Shown here: positions 23,431-34,395 of the stretch, one piece after another | How the letters are laid out: every line of letters begins with the position of its first letter | How positions within the stretch are numbered: position 1 is the first letter of the stretch | Assembly (NCBI GenBank): GCA_007026445.1 | Contig: VDMD01000015.1 | Coordinates: 186,001 to 250,000, forward strand | From: Schizophyllum amplum | Lineage: Eukaryota > Basidiomycota > Agaricomycetes > Agaricales > Schizophyllaceae | Reading direction: 5' to 3' | Length of the DNA stretch: 64,000 bases | Position numbers and translations under genes: made by a program | The notes under the pieces: model-generated | Told to the model about the DNA's origin: nothing | Databases searched by the model: none | What the model saw: the letters and a program-made list of their open reading frames with translations, nothing else

Positions 23431-24662
23431 CTAACGCGTGACCCAAGAGAGAGTAGCAACATCTAGCCATGTGCGTACCAGGCTCATCGCCGGTCGTTCA
23501 CGGGAATTCTGTCGCCAACATGCCTCGATGACATGCCACACATCATCGTTAAGTGCTGTGGATAATGGGCGGCATGGACGGACACCGCTCAGTACGTCTT
23601 TCAAGATCGCAAAAGACCGCCTATCTCGCCCGTACGGGATATCCCCCGAATACAGCTGCAGGCTCATCAGTACAAGGTTCGCGATTCTGGCAATGAGCCG
23701 AATAGCGCACCTCCAAAGCTGTCATCGCGAAGCCATAGACATCTGTACTGGTGGTCGTGCGCGCGTCGTCGAGTTCTATCAGCTCAGGCGCTGTCCAGTG
23801 TATATCGTTGACGGGCCCATCACATCCTCGGCCCTCTGCGCCTATGGCTAACTCGTTCAGGCCGAGGTCTGATATGACGGCGCGTCCATCGGTGTCGATC
23901 AGAACGTTGGCCTGTAAAGCACAGTTCAGCCAGTTAGGGTGCAGTTTGCAGTCCGGATGTTCACGCACAGCCTTCATGTTGCCATGAACGATGATGGGTT
24001 CAAGACAATGCAGATAGGACAAGGCACTGGCGACCTCGACGAGCTGTTATGACCATGAACGACGGCCCGATGTACAGAAAAGGAAGAAAAACTCACGATA
24101 TGGGCAACGTCTACTCCTGGATTGCTAACCACATATTCGCGTGCGTTGTATTGGTATAGGGGCCGTACAAACGCAGGCAGCTGTCTTCCTTCTACGAGAA
24201 CTCCGGTGAATGCAGCGACATTGGGGTGAGCTGCCGCTGTCTTCCATTCTGCCAGTGTTGTCGCTAACGCCTGCGCGGAGCTCGCCCGCGTTAGAGAGCG
24301 CCCCTTCGATATCATCAGAGAACACACCTCGCAAAACGTATTCCTCTCCTCCTCACGTATCAAACCATTCGTATACCATGTTCTCACCAGGATCGTGCGG
24401 TCCACCATCTTCCCTTTGCGCTGGGCAGAATACGTGCTGCGAGCATAATGCTCCCCACTCGCAAGTTCAACAGAACCGGTCCGGATAGTCCATACCGCGA
24501 GCGACGTCTACAGCCACGCGTGAGCGTGGTACGTACGTGCACCAGTCGGACGATGGGACTTACTGACGGATAAGACATGATGGCCAGCAAACGCCGCAGG
24601 TGTTTGTCAGGTATGGCTACGACGGAACAGGAAGGGACGCAGGCCATCCAGTGAAGCACCAT
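23431..24662 (-). CDS. Protein kinase-like protein, probable pseudokinase (TKL-like)
   Basis: Predicted 317-residue protein from exons 24662-24564, 24507-24328, 24270-24097, 24043-23969, 23911-23711 and 23655-23431 (954 nt). The C-lobe is clear: VEVASALSYLHCL, catalytic-loop equivalent HGNMKAANVLI, activation segment start SDLGL, then WTAPELIE, DVYGFAMTALELYSG and a final ACWRQNSRERPAM motif typical of fungal TKL kinases. The catalytic Asp of the HRD/HGD loop is Asn, DFG is DLG, and I find no glycine-rich loop and no VAxK lysine in the N-lobe. Phosphotransfer is therefore unlikely. Three introns are in-frame multiples of three. The ATG at 24662 is tentative; an upstream exon is possible. It is convergent with NDC80. 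Confidence 0.65.
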
Positions 24663-25680
24663 CTTATAGCAAGCGACGCTGTAGCGGACACACGTCGCGA
24701 TGACTCGTACGTCGCAAGGCGCCTGTGCCGTTGACAGACAGCCCGCGTCCCGTCGAAAACAGCCCGCGTAGCCTGAGAACACAGCCCGCAGGTGTGAGTT
24801 ATGTCCAAGCTTCGCGAGCGCTTGTATGCCTACGGGTGACGAGGCGGAGAAGGCGGTGCATCGTCTACAACTTGCATATATGCCTGTACATGGCCCGGCC
24901 ACGGCGGAGGCAGTGTGTGCGAGCACGGTCGGTACCGTCGTCCTGTTGCGTGCACGGGGCCTTGACCAGCATCGGGCGACGAGTGAGCGAATATATTGGG
25001 GAAGTGCTTCGCGAGTTCAAACGTTCAGCCTTCCTGCATGTTGTTGTTCAATGGAAGAGCAGCCGACCTTGCACGTCCAAAACCTGTTAATAAGCCGCCT
25101 AGTCTGCACGACCTGTAAGTACCTGCATGCAAGTCAGCTGTGTACGTTTGGCGAGAGTCACAATAACGATACCACGTCCTGTTCTAAGCTGTATAGGATT
25201 CAATCGGTGGCGCTAACAGCGTAGGCGCCGAGCTGTGCGCCCGCCCCAAGATAGGCGCCGCGCCACAGATACGACGAAGCGAAGCAGGTCAGTCAGATGG
25301 AAATAAAACCAGAATCAGCGTGGAATCGATATCCTGAACGCCCAACCAGTGTCCATGAAAACGTGTTCGTTGCATATACGCCCCGGAGGAGCGAATAAAT
25401 TACCGGGATTACAGCCAGTGGTATGTATGTGTCGGTTTGATATGTATTTGTTGGTTATGGTTATGGTGAATTATAGAGTACATGATGTAGCAGAGGAGTG
25501 AGGTGATATAGCAGAGGAGGGGTGGGGCATCATTCAAAGGAGGGGACAATGGTGCAGGAGGGGACGCCGATGCCCGTGAACGGGTCGGGCGATAGCGTCA
25601 GTGGGTGGAGTGAGCGACGACCCCGGTGCGATGCGGCGACGACGCCAGAGGATGCGGCGGGCGACGACGGACAGTTGGCC
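24663..25680. other. Intergenic region between the kinase-like gene and ERI1
   Basis: About 1 kb with no supported gene. A short imperfect direct repeat (agcagaggag...) occurs near 25490-25530. Nothing else stands out. Confidence 0.45.
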
Positions 25681-27077
25681 TCAAACGTACTCTTCGAGCA
25701 CGCGGCCTTTCCGACCCATCCAAGGCCAGCGACGCTCGGGGTTGATGGACGTGTTCGGCTTGAGCTGAAAGCCGAGGCGCGCGAGCTCAGCGAGGATGCG
25801 ACAGATGTTGCGCGTGTCCTGGTAGGCGAGGTTAGCACAGGCGGCGTGAGAGTAAAGGCAGCACACACGTCAATACCACTATGTTGTCGACCTTGGAACT
25901 CTGGTAGCCCGAGAGCCCTCAATTGAGCCGGAATATTGGGAGTCCGCCGGCGAGGGAACATGGACTGCACGACGTTGTCAGCTAATGTAAAGAGAGAGTG
26001 AATTTATCTTCGTACCTTGTACGGAGGTGAAGAGGCCGAGTTATAAGTCTGAGTTGAGAAGGGTGATCCTGACGTTGGCGATGAAGACGAGTTCGACGAC
26101 TGATCGTCCATCCACTGCATGACGGGTACCCGTACATCCAGGACATCGCCGCGCATCCAGTCCGGGAACGTGATCTACATCGTTCAGTACCAAGCCACAC
26201 CACAGTATGCAGCCACCCACCTTTGACAAGAAGCATTGCTTCACCACGAAGTCACGCAGGTCAAACGGCCCGTCACTGACCCAGCAGTACTTGGCCAGCC
26301 GCTTGCCCGTGTTCCGGTTGATGAGTCCGTTGCGTATCATGAAGGCATAGAACGACCTCAGAACATCCGGGAACGGCGGCGAGGCATCGACTTGTGACTA
26401 CTGGCAACGGTGTTATAGCAGGCTGCAGCCGATAGATAGAAAGTACAGACTTGAGTGATGCCGGTAAGGTCTGTACAAAATTGCGATAGTACAGGCCGCC
26501 AGGTTGGTCGGACGTAGCTATGGAAGGTGTCGACAACCTCGAGCACGGAGGCCGTGCCGTCCGCGCCTTTGTCGCGCCACCGCATAAGGCATACTGGGAA
26601 CTCCTGCGGCGAGGTGAGTCATAACGAACAATGAACACCAGCAGTCACACACTATAATTTCATTGGGGTAACTGAAATTGGTTCCTTGCATACAGGTGCC
26701 CTCCACGTCCACGACGAGGAAGGCGTCATAATTCTGTTTGGTCGTAACAATGTTCTGGGCTTCGCATACATCCTGGGCTTCATAAACGGACGATAGCAGA
26801 GGCGACGGCGGCGGCGACGGCGAGGGTGTGCTGTGCAGCGGCAGAGGCGTGATATCAACCGGCGTCCGCACGGGTGAAAGACGCTTCAAGTCACTGCCAA
26901 AGGACGTCCGGGCGTATGAGGGCGACGGTGGCGGGGAGTCCGGCAATGAGATGGGAGCTTTAGAAAGATGCTTGCGTACAAAGAGAACAACAAGAAGGCA
27001 ATAAGAGCGAGAACAATAAGAAGAAGGGGCCATAGAAGGAGGCTGCCTGCGCGAACAGGCGCCCATTGAAGACCCAT
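25681..27077 (-). CDS. ERI1-type 3'-5' exoribonuclease (DEDDh) with N-terminal membrane anchor
   Basis: Predicted 353-residue protein from exons 27077-26980, 26893-26653, 26603-26451, 26397-26221, 26174-26016, 25964-25869 and 25818-25681 (1062 nt). The exonuclease core is intact: ExoI FLVVDVEGTC (Asp95, Glu97), an Asp-bearing block WVSDGPFDLRDF, and ExoIII RQHSGIDDTRNI (His304, Asp309), followed by an ARLG tail. ERI1 relatives trim the 3' ends of histone mRNA, 5.8S rRNA and siRNAs. The first exon encodes a long hydrophobic helix (SLLLWPLLLIVLALIAFLLF), predicting a membrane-anchored enzyme. That reading depends on an 86-nt intron (26979-26894) that shifts frame; without it another frame lacks the clean helix. 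An SP-rich linker precedes the nuclease. It is divergent from CMS1. Confidence 0.8.
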
Positions 27078-27212
27078 GGTGGCGGAGGAAGAAAAGCAAC
27101 CGTCGCCCGGTCGCATGCATGGCTCGCACCCGACCACGTGGTCACAAACACGTGGCAAGTGTTTTCTGGGCTTTCCTTTTGTTTTCCGCCGTGGCTCTCT
27201 GATCCTTTCACC
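27078..27212. promoter_or_regulatory. Divergent promoter region of ERI1-like gene and CMS1
   Basis: Only 135 bp separate the two start codons, so the 5' UTRs and core promoters are very compact. Confidence 0.4.
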
Positions 27213-28340
27213 ATGGCCGACAGAGGAGACGACCTCGACGACGACTTTCAGCCCGACGGCCTCGTCGCACTCTCCGACGATGAAGCTGGCGTTGACGTCG
27301 ATCTCGAAGACGCCGACACCGGCGCAGACGAAGACGAGGATCAGGACCCCGCGCCGAACGATCGCGCCGCCGCCGACAAGAAACGCAAGCGAAAGGAGAA
27401 GATGAAGGAGAAAAAGGCCAAGGTGCGTCGCTAGCCACCAATCTTCAGCACTGCCTGACCACCTCCCAGAAGCGCAAGCTCATCGAGACCATGGGCACCG
27501 AGAGCGAAGACACCTCGGTGGCGGCCGCTAGCCCCTACGACCTTGCACAGTACCTTGCCGGTATACAGTCCAAGACCTTCAAAGACATGTCAGCCCTCGA
27601 GCTAGAGGACATGCGCATACCAGGCGCGCGCCACTTCCTCTTATCTTTGTGACGTTCTTAATTGACGATCAGACCGCACCCACCCGTAGAAGACGCCATT
27701 GCCGACACAACGGTCTGGACTGGCCCTCGCACACTCGACAATCTCGTCGACTTCATCATGAAAGGTATACTATACTTCCCGTCCCTGCCTCTCACTTGTC
27801 CGACTGATCACGTCAACAGCTGTGCCCGCACTCAAGACCCGCCTCGGGCAAAAGTCCAAGTCGAACGGCGCACCCACCATGCTTTTCATCGCCGGTGCAG
27901 CCCTGCGCGTCGCCGACGTGACCCGCGTTCTCAAGAGCACGAAGCTCCGCGGAGACAAGGGCGGTGACGTCGCGAAGCTCTTTGCCAAGCACTTCAAGCT
28001 GCAGGATCACGTCCAATACCTCAAGCGCACCGCTGTCGGCGCCGCAGTGGGCACACCAGGTCGAGTAGGCAAGCTTCTGTGTGAGACAGGTGAGTTTTCG
28101 TCGATGCTTATGTCTCGTCTTCCCCAATGTTTATATAACGCTCACTAACACCGTTCTCCAGATGCCCTGACCATCTCCGCGCTCTCGCACATCGTTCTCG
28201 ATATTACCTTCCGCGACGCCAAGAAGCGCAACATCCTGGACATTCCAGAGACGCGCGACGAGATCTTCAAGACGATCCTGGGATGCCCGAAGGTGTTGAA
28301 AGGGATCAAGGAGGGGAAGATCCAGGTCGTCTTGTTTTGA
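27213..28340 (+). CDS. CMS1: Cms1-like ribosome biogenesis protein
   Basis: Predicted 295-residue protein from exons 27213-27422, 27470-27623, 27690-27764, 27820-28089 and 28162-28340 (888 nt). The N-terminus is acidic, then strongly Lys-rich (nuclear/nucleolar type). The conserved Cms1 blocks follow in order: YDLAQYLAGIQSKTF, LELEDMRIP, AALRVADVTRVL, VAKLFAKHFKLQDHVQYL, VGTPGRVGKLL, ALSHIVLDITFRDAKKRNIL and DIPETRDEIF. Cms1 is a helicase-like 90S pre-ribosome factor. Intron 2 (27624-27689) has a GC donor and a TAG acceptor. This choice restores IPEDAIADTT, the family motif, whereas GT-AG alternatives give a stop or lose it. Confidence 0.85.
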
Positions 28341-28730
28341 GGGGTCCACCGTGTCTGAGGGATTTTCCGTGCTGCAGAGGAGCCCTGGAAGGGAGATGCT
28401 GCGTCGCTCAATGTACATATGCGCCTGGCAAGTAGACTACTCGCCATCACTCGTCTCTTCACTGTATCATTATCACTGCTGCATCTCATAATCATCCCAC
28501 TCACCTAACATGATGGTTCACGATGTAGAGGCTGTATACGAAGGCGAGCAGTTGTGAAGCGGGAGACTAGTCGCGTATGCTGGCACGATGGGTATGCTGA
28601 GGGTACAGACCCGATAAATAGTAATTGTGCAGGATTATCATACAATAGTTCTAGATATGTGGTCGTGAAATCCATGGCATCCAAATGATACAGAGAATAT
28701 ACCGGCTCGAAGGAAGAACGGGAGTGGTGT
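28341..28730. other. Convergent intergenic region between CMS1 and the cytochrome b5-like gene
   Basis: 390 bp between two 3' ends. No gene or repeat is seen. Confidence 0.45.
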
Positions 28731-29569
28731 TCAAGACGCAGGCTCGGACACCAGGAATCCGACCATACATTGGTCGAGCATGAAGTCCGCGTTAACCCAA
28801 GCATGTGTTACCGCTAAAGGATCCTCGTCAACGCTCTGTCCATGCTCATGCAGACCGTAGGCTACTCACCAAACAACTTCGTCCCATCGCGCCCCGCCAC
28901 CCGCATCAGCTCCCTCTCCCCGCCTGGATGAAAGGGCATGTACGCCGTCATATTATACACCCTCCCATAGATCGCCGTCCACGCATCGTCCTTCTTGTTA
29001 TGCGCCTTCAGCATTGACGGCGTCACCCGCAACAGCGTGTCCACCCCCTACACATAATACGATGAATAAATCTCCCCGCCACACACACCCGCAACCAATC
29101 GAGTACGCACCCGCAAATCCTGCCCGGACGCCTTCAGGTTCGCCCAGTCCAGGGGCCCGCGCCCGGGTGCCAGCGCCACCTTCTCCCGCGCGCGAATCGG
29201 CTTCGACGTCGACGGCGGCAGCGCCAGCCCGCCCCCGCGCGGTGGAGGCATTAGCCCACCCCCAGGCGCCAACCCGCCTCCGCGCGATGGCGGCGCCAAC
29301 CCCGGCGTCCGCACCGCGAGCCCCGGATTCGGCGGCGGCGGCATGCGCTGCGTATCCGTGAGCACCCTGGGCGCCGGCTGCGAGGCGCGCTGCGCGCTGT
29401 TCAGCGCAGGGAACGCTGGCGGGGTGTCGTCCTCCGTCTCCGTCGCCGAGCCGTCCTCCTCGTCCTCGGGCGGCGGGGCGATGGTGCCAATCGTCACCTC
29501 GGGCTTCTCGTCGCGGGCGGGTGAGGGGGCGGGGGCAGCGGAGAACCAGCTGCTGAGGTAGGCGGCCAT
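28731..29569 (-). CDS. Cytochrome b5-like heme-binding domain protein
   Basis: Predicted 239-residue protein from exons 29569-29111, 29047-28870 and 28813-28731 (720 nt). Residues 1-150 are Pro/Gly/Ala-rich and acidic, likely disordered. The C-terminal part is a cytochrome b5 fold: DAWTAIYGRVYNMTAYMPFHPGG supplies the first axial His, and HAWVNADFMLDQCMVGFL supplies the second. No membrane segment or reductase domain follows, so it looks like a soluble heme protein of the Irc21/Cyb5 type. The partner reductase is unknown. The final exon, which carries the second heme ligand, is only 83 nt and was placed by its CTTTAG acceptor and frame. Confidence 0.82.
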
Positions 29570-29700
29570 GATGATGGTGGCCGTGGTAGTGGGGAGGAAG
29601 GTGGTGTTAAGTCGCGCAAGCCAGTCGGCGACCAGCGCTTAGCTCAAGCGCGCGGTGATCGGGGCGCGCTTCCCACGCTCCGTACCTGCTCCCGCCCGCC

Positions 29701-30169
29701 ATGTTCGGCGCCTTCAGGCCTACCAATGTAGCCCGCGGCGGTAATCTCTGGTTAGCACTCTTGAACTTCTGTACCAAAATTATGTGGTGAACATGAACTT
29801 GCAGGAAGATGCCCATGAAGCTCTCCTCGACGCGCAAAGCGAACGTCCGCCACCGGCTGAAAAAGGTCGACTCCGTCATTGAGGCCGTGCGCGCCAGCGG
29901 GATAGAGTGCACAGCGCTAGTGCGTATGCAATCTATATGCACATCATAGCCGCTGAACTCGTACTCAGGAACGCGCCCTCGAGTTGCCGAAGGAGAGCGA
30001 GATGAAGGCGCGGGACAAGTACACTGTGTTCTCGCGATCGTCGAAGACGTACCGCAAGCCCATACAGTTTGTGCCCAAGTGGACAAGAGTGCGTTTCTGC
30101 GTCATGCACTCTATGACCATGCTAACCACCTCGTAGTTGACCCAGCGAGTGAACCCGAAGGGTTTCTAG
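29701..30169 (+). CDS. mrpl31: Mitochondrial large ribosomal subunit protein mL60 (Mrpl31)
   Basis: Predicted 105-residue protein from exons 29701-29750, 29805-29919, 29969-30088 and 30137-30169 (318 nt). Diagnostic blocks are MFGAFRPTN at the start, WKMPMKLSSTRKANVRHRL, then the fungal mL60 core PKESEMKARDKYTVFS, the KTYRK..QFVPKWTR element and the terminal TQRVNPKGF. It is a fungus-specific mitoribosome component. The Trp codon of WKMP is split by intron 1. The cytochrome b5-like gene starts 131 bp away in the opposite direction. Confidence 0.88.
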
Positions 30170-30737
30170 TTCGACACGTCCAGTCCAGTCCTACCTCGTA
30201 TATCCGGATAATACACACTTGCCCCACTTCTGCCCCACTTCATGCTCAGCACACGCGAGGATACCTTCAAAGAAACGCTGCGCTTGTCCGGTCCAGTCCA
30301 GTCTTACTCACGCTCTGGTCCCTCTCCCTTCGCGCCGAAATCTTCAAGTCAACCTGGAGGCCATGGCAACAAATGCCTTATTAGACTAAGATGCGCTTTC
30401 ATCCACGCTGCATGTGAAAGTGTATCCTCCGTGGGCAGCGTGTGATCGAAATGCACAGTGCATCCCTCAGCAGCTATCTCAGGCACTCGCTTTCCAGCAA
30501 CTTGTCCAGTTCCAATACAATGTGTTGAACGCATATGTACAATGCATAGACTCCGCATACAAGCATGAGCATAACCATCCGGGGTATACCGGGCCAAATC
30601 TAGCAAGTAGCAGCAGACACAGGCAGCGACTTGCGCGCCACAATCGCGCTTCGCCCTCCCCCTCCTGCACCCTCTCCTCCGTCCTATCCTCCTTCCTCCT
30701 TCCTCCTTGCCTTCTACACTCCCAGACCGCTATCCAC
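30170..30737. other. Convergent intergenic region between mL60 and NYN copy F
   Basis: About 570 bp between two 3' ends. A short piece, ggtccagtccagtc-like, occurs twice (around 30178 and 30290). No gene is supported. Confidence 0.45.
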
Positions 30738-33700
30738 TCAGTCCAACGCCCCCTCCGTCCATTCGTCCTCCAGCGCCACCCACTCCACCTTGTTGTACGT
30801 CCCCTCGTACACGATTCCATGCGCGGCCGCCGCCTCGATGTACTGCTTAAAGTTGCGCACGCCCTGCTCGCAGTCAGACTCGTCGTATCTCCAGCGTAAC
30901 CGTTCCCCGGTTGTAATGCCCTGCAATGAGAAACTCACCGCATTCGTATACACCGCCGCATGCTGCCGCAGGAGCCTCTGCGCCACCAAGCTTCGCGCGG
31001 GACCAAACTGGCCCTCGCTGAGGTAGTCTCGTAACACGCGGACCAGCGGCCTGAAGCGCTCATTCTCCGCCGTGAAGGTCAGTACCGCGGGTCGGCCAGG
31101 TCTCGTCGATTTGCTCGATGCCGCAGCGGTCGTGCTAGACGTCTCCTTCGCCTTCACCTTGCTCTTCGTCGCAATCGAAGGAGCTGCCGTCCCGCTCTTG
31201 GTCTTGGTCGCTGCTGGCACCGTCGCTTCACCGGCCGCCATCGCTGTTACCCAGCTCGATGTCGATACCGGTCGCGCTGAGGCGGACGGCGCCCTCTCCC
31301 TGGGACCATTCAGCACCGTCAGCTCCGAGCCCTCCAACATTGTCTGCCCAGAAGCCTTCGACGCCGACAGCCCATCCGCAATCGACGTTGCCTGTTCAGG
31401 AGGACCTATATCAAAAGAAGAAGAGGCACCTATCTTCATCTTCTCATCCTCGATCTCGTTGGCGTTGACCACTGGCTTCCATTTTGTTGACGTTGAGGCC
31501 GCTATCGGAGGTTGGGCACTCGCTGCCGTAGGCTGAACACTCGCTGCCGTAGGTTGAGCATCCGCTACTGTCTGAGGAAGGCCCACTGGCGCCAATTGCC
31601 CTGGAGCAGCAGCTGGCTTGGCGGGAAGAGACGCGGACACGTTGGACATCGTCGCTTTGACGAATTGAGGAGCCGGCTTGGCGGGAAGCTTCGCGATCTG
31701 CGCAGGCGCTTTCGAGGCTGCTCTCGAAGCCGGCCTCATAGCTTGTGCCGATGCCGGCCTCGCAACTTGCGGAGGTACAAGGTTCGCTGGCACTGGTGTC
31801 TTCCCCCGCGTGGTCTTCGGAAGTGGCGGTGCTTGCAACGTCGACGCAGGCCTGCTCTGAGGAGGTCGATGCACTGGCGAGCCCATCGGCGACGACGACC
31901 GCGCCCGTATAGACGCTGACGGCGTCCGCCCTCTGGACCTACCTCTCGGCTCCGGCGTCCGCATCCGCCTTCCCTTCATTGGGTCCGAGCATCGTCGCGG
32001 CGCATCTGGGCGGAGGCTGTGCGCCGCGTTCCTCGGGGGACTGCGCGGGCCCAGCCCACAACCCCTGCGCGCCGGGCTAGCCGACCTTGAGCGTGAACGC
32101 CTGGCGCGCGATTCCCATTCGCCGCGCGAAGCGCGTTCCCAATAGGTCCCGTCGCCCGTAATATATATGAAGTCGTCGCCGAACGAGGTAGACAACCACT
32201 CGCCATCCAGTGCCGGGCGCCTGTACTCCACTCTGCCGTCAACAAGCATTGGGGAAGGAGACCGTGTAGTATCACGTCGGTGACGGCTAGCCGGGCGCCA
32301 GTGTCTATCAGACGTCTCGGGGAGGACGTTGGAGATCTTACGATCTTTGGGAGACGACAATCTCTCTTCGAGCGAAGGACGCTTCGGTGGTCGAGATGTC
32401 CCAGCCGTCAATTTGGACGGCGCGGTAGGCGTAGACATGGACGCTTGCTTGAGGATATGCGCCGCTGCAGCGCCGCGCACGCGAGCGGCGGCTTCTCGTT
32501 CGCGCACTATCGCTTGCTCCCGTTCCGCTTTGGTGTCTTCAAGATTGAACATGTCCACGTCTTCGATGACCTTTTCGTTCTTGCTGGCTGTCGTTGTGTT
32601 CTCCTGCGCCTTCGAGGCCTGCATGTAAGCGTCGCGACTGTAGGACGTCAAGCATTGCATTGCGCCTACCTCCTTCGCCTGCGCGGTTAGCCGGCGCGCC
32701 ACTTCAACAGCCTTGTCGTGTGCTGTCTGTTCTGTGGCACTGCGACCGCCTTGCACGACCGACGTAATTGAAGGTTGACCACTCGCAGGCTGATCGCAGT
32801 CCGTGGTCCCTTGCGTTGTCAATATCTTGTCGCGCCCTGCTTGCTTCGGGGTCGGTGGCGGAGACGAGTCGATGTCCATATCTTCTTCGCCTGCACTAGA
32901 TTCGACGCCATCCATGGGCGGTGGCGTCGGCGATCGAGGCGGCTCTGGCGCCTCCTCGTCTTCCTCGGTCAATGACTGCAGGGCAGTCGAAGGCAAAGAT
33001 GACAATGGAGCAAACGATACATGTAGCGGTACGGGAGCTGGGCTCTTGCTTACGTGCCGCAAAGGTATGGCAATGCGCTCGCGCTGGTCGTCATCCAGAA
33101 GGATGACGCTTGGCGACCTGGAGGGTACGAAGATAGGTTCCGGAATCGGTACCAAAGCTGTACGCGTTTGCGAGGTCGAGGCCGAGCTGACGTCTGGTAC
33201 AATGTCCGTCTTCTGCACTGGTTGAGACGGCCGTGACGGTTGTGGACCTTGTTGAGCAGGGCCGGAGAATGATTTGCCGGTAATTGCAGACAAGGTCCGC
33301 TCGAATTGTTCGTTCAGGATTTGAGCAAGTGGAAGGTTGCGCTGTGCTGCTTGTTGCGTCGTCTGGGATCCGGACGTCGAAGGAAGCTGCGATGAAGTAC
33401 CCAATGGGCCGAGCGCCTGGTGAGTCTGGAGGTATTGCGCCTTAGCTTGAGACGCGGCGAGGCCTTGACCATTAGCGACCGATGCTTGTGCGTTGAGAGT
33501 ACTTGTTGCAGCTGTGGTTATTGTCATGGCGGTGGATGAGGATTGCCCGGCTTTGTCGAGTGGCCGATCATTGACGAGTGCGGCGGGGACCTTCGCTGTG
33601 TTGGTATGGGCGTACCGAGCGACGACAGAAGTAGGTTCGATCCGTGGACGCGAAGCGGCCGTACTGTTGAAGACGGGCGCAGCTTTAACGGGAACCACTG

Positions 33701-34395
33701 ACCAATCCTTGTTGTGGCCAGATGATCTCGAATATGGCTTTGAAGGATTCTTCATCGGTGCAGACTTCAGGCCGAGCACCTCTGTCCGCCAGTCGTATAC
33801 TCGCGAGGCTTGCGAGTGTAGACTGACATGTGGATTGTTCTCGGCCGGCGATATAAGAATGATCCTGTAGTTGCGAAGACGCAAAGCCGCCATCGCATAT
33901 GCGAAGTCACGGTCCCCGGACACAACGATTATCGTGCAGGGAAGCGGATTGTCCCAAGCATAACACATCATGTCAACTGCGTCAACGCGGACGTGGGAAG
34001 TGCAGGTATGACAAGAGGGTGATCATCGGCCTCAGCACCGCGAAGGACGATCATGACTTGTACTTACCTAGAAGCATGAGATCCGCTACCTCCTTCCAGC
34101 CGTTATGTGGTGTATCTGTCAGCGAGACTCCAGATATCTGAAGCTGTGAACGGAGTTCGTAGAACTTGTAGTCTTTGCCGTGCGGCATCTCCAAATAGGC
34201 CTTGAAGACATTGATGCTACCGTATTGAAGGGCAATGTCGCGAATCTTCTTGACGGCGTCGTATCCAGTCATCTCAGGCGGAACTGGGACATTTTCTATG
34301 CAGGCGAGTTTAGACGGCGAGCTTCATTCAGCGAGAGACAGAGGCGCACCGTAATCCCAGAATATGCCCACAACGCCGTTTTCTTGGGAGCTCAT
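30738..34395 (-). CDS. Large NYN-domain protein with one C-terminal LOTUS-like domain (family copy F)
   Basis: Predicted 1145-residue protein from exons 34395-34350, 34295-34068, 33976-30939 and 30863-30738 (3438 nt). The NYN domain reads FWDYENVPVPPEMTGYDAV..., closer to the canonical MARF1/limkain NYN than the other five copies. It continues with LTDTPHNGWKEVADLMLL, DMMCYAWD and VSGDRDFAYAM. About 850 residues of Ser/Pro/Ala-rich, apparently disordered sequence follow, including an RS-type stretch (SRSRSASPARR) and an AQP-type repeat. One LOTUS-like domain closes the protein (FRPLVRVLRDYL...VYTNA, GVRNFKQYIEAAAAHGIV, VEWVAL). Intron 3 (30938-30864, 75 nt) is in frame; removing it restores the AGV motif. 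It may be the ancestral member. Confidence 0.8.
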
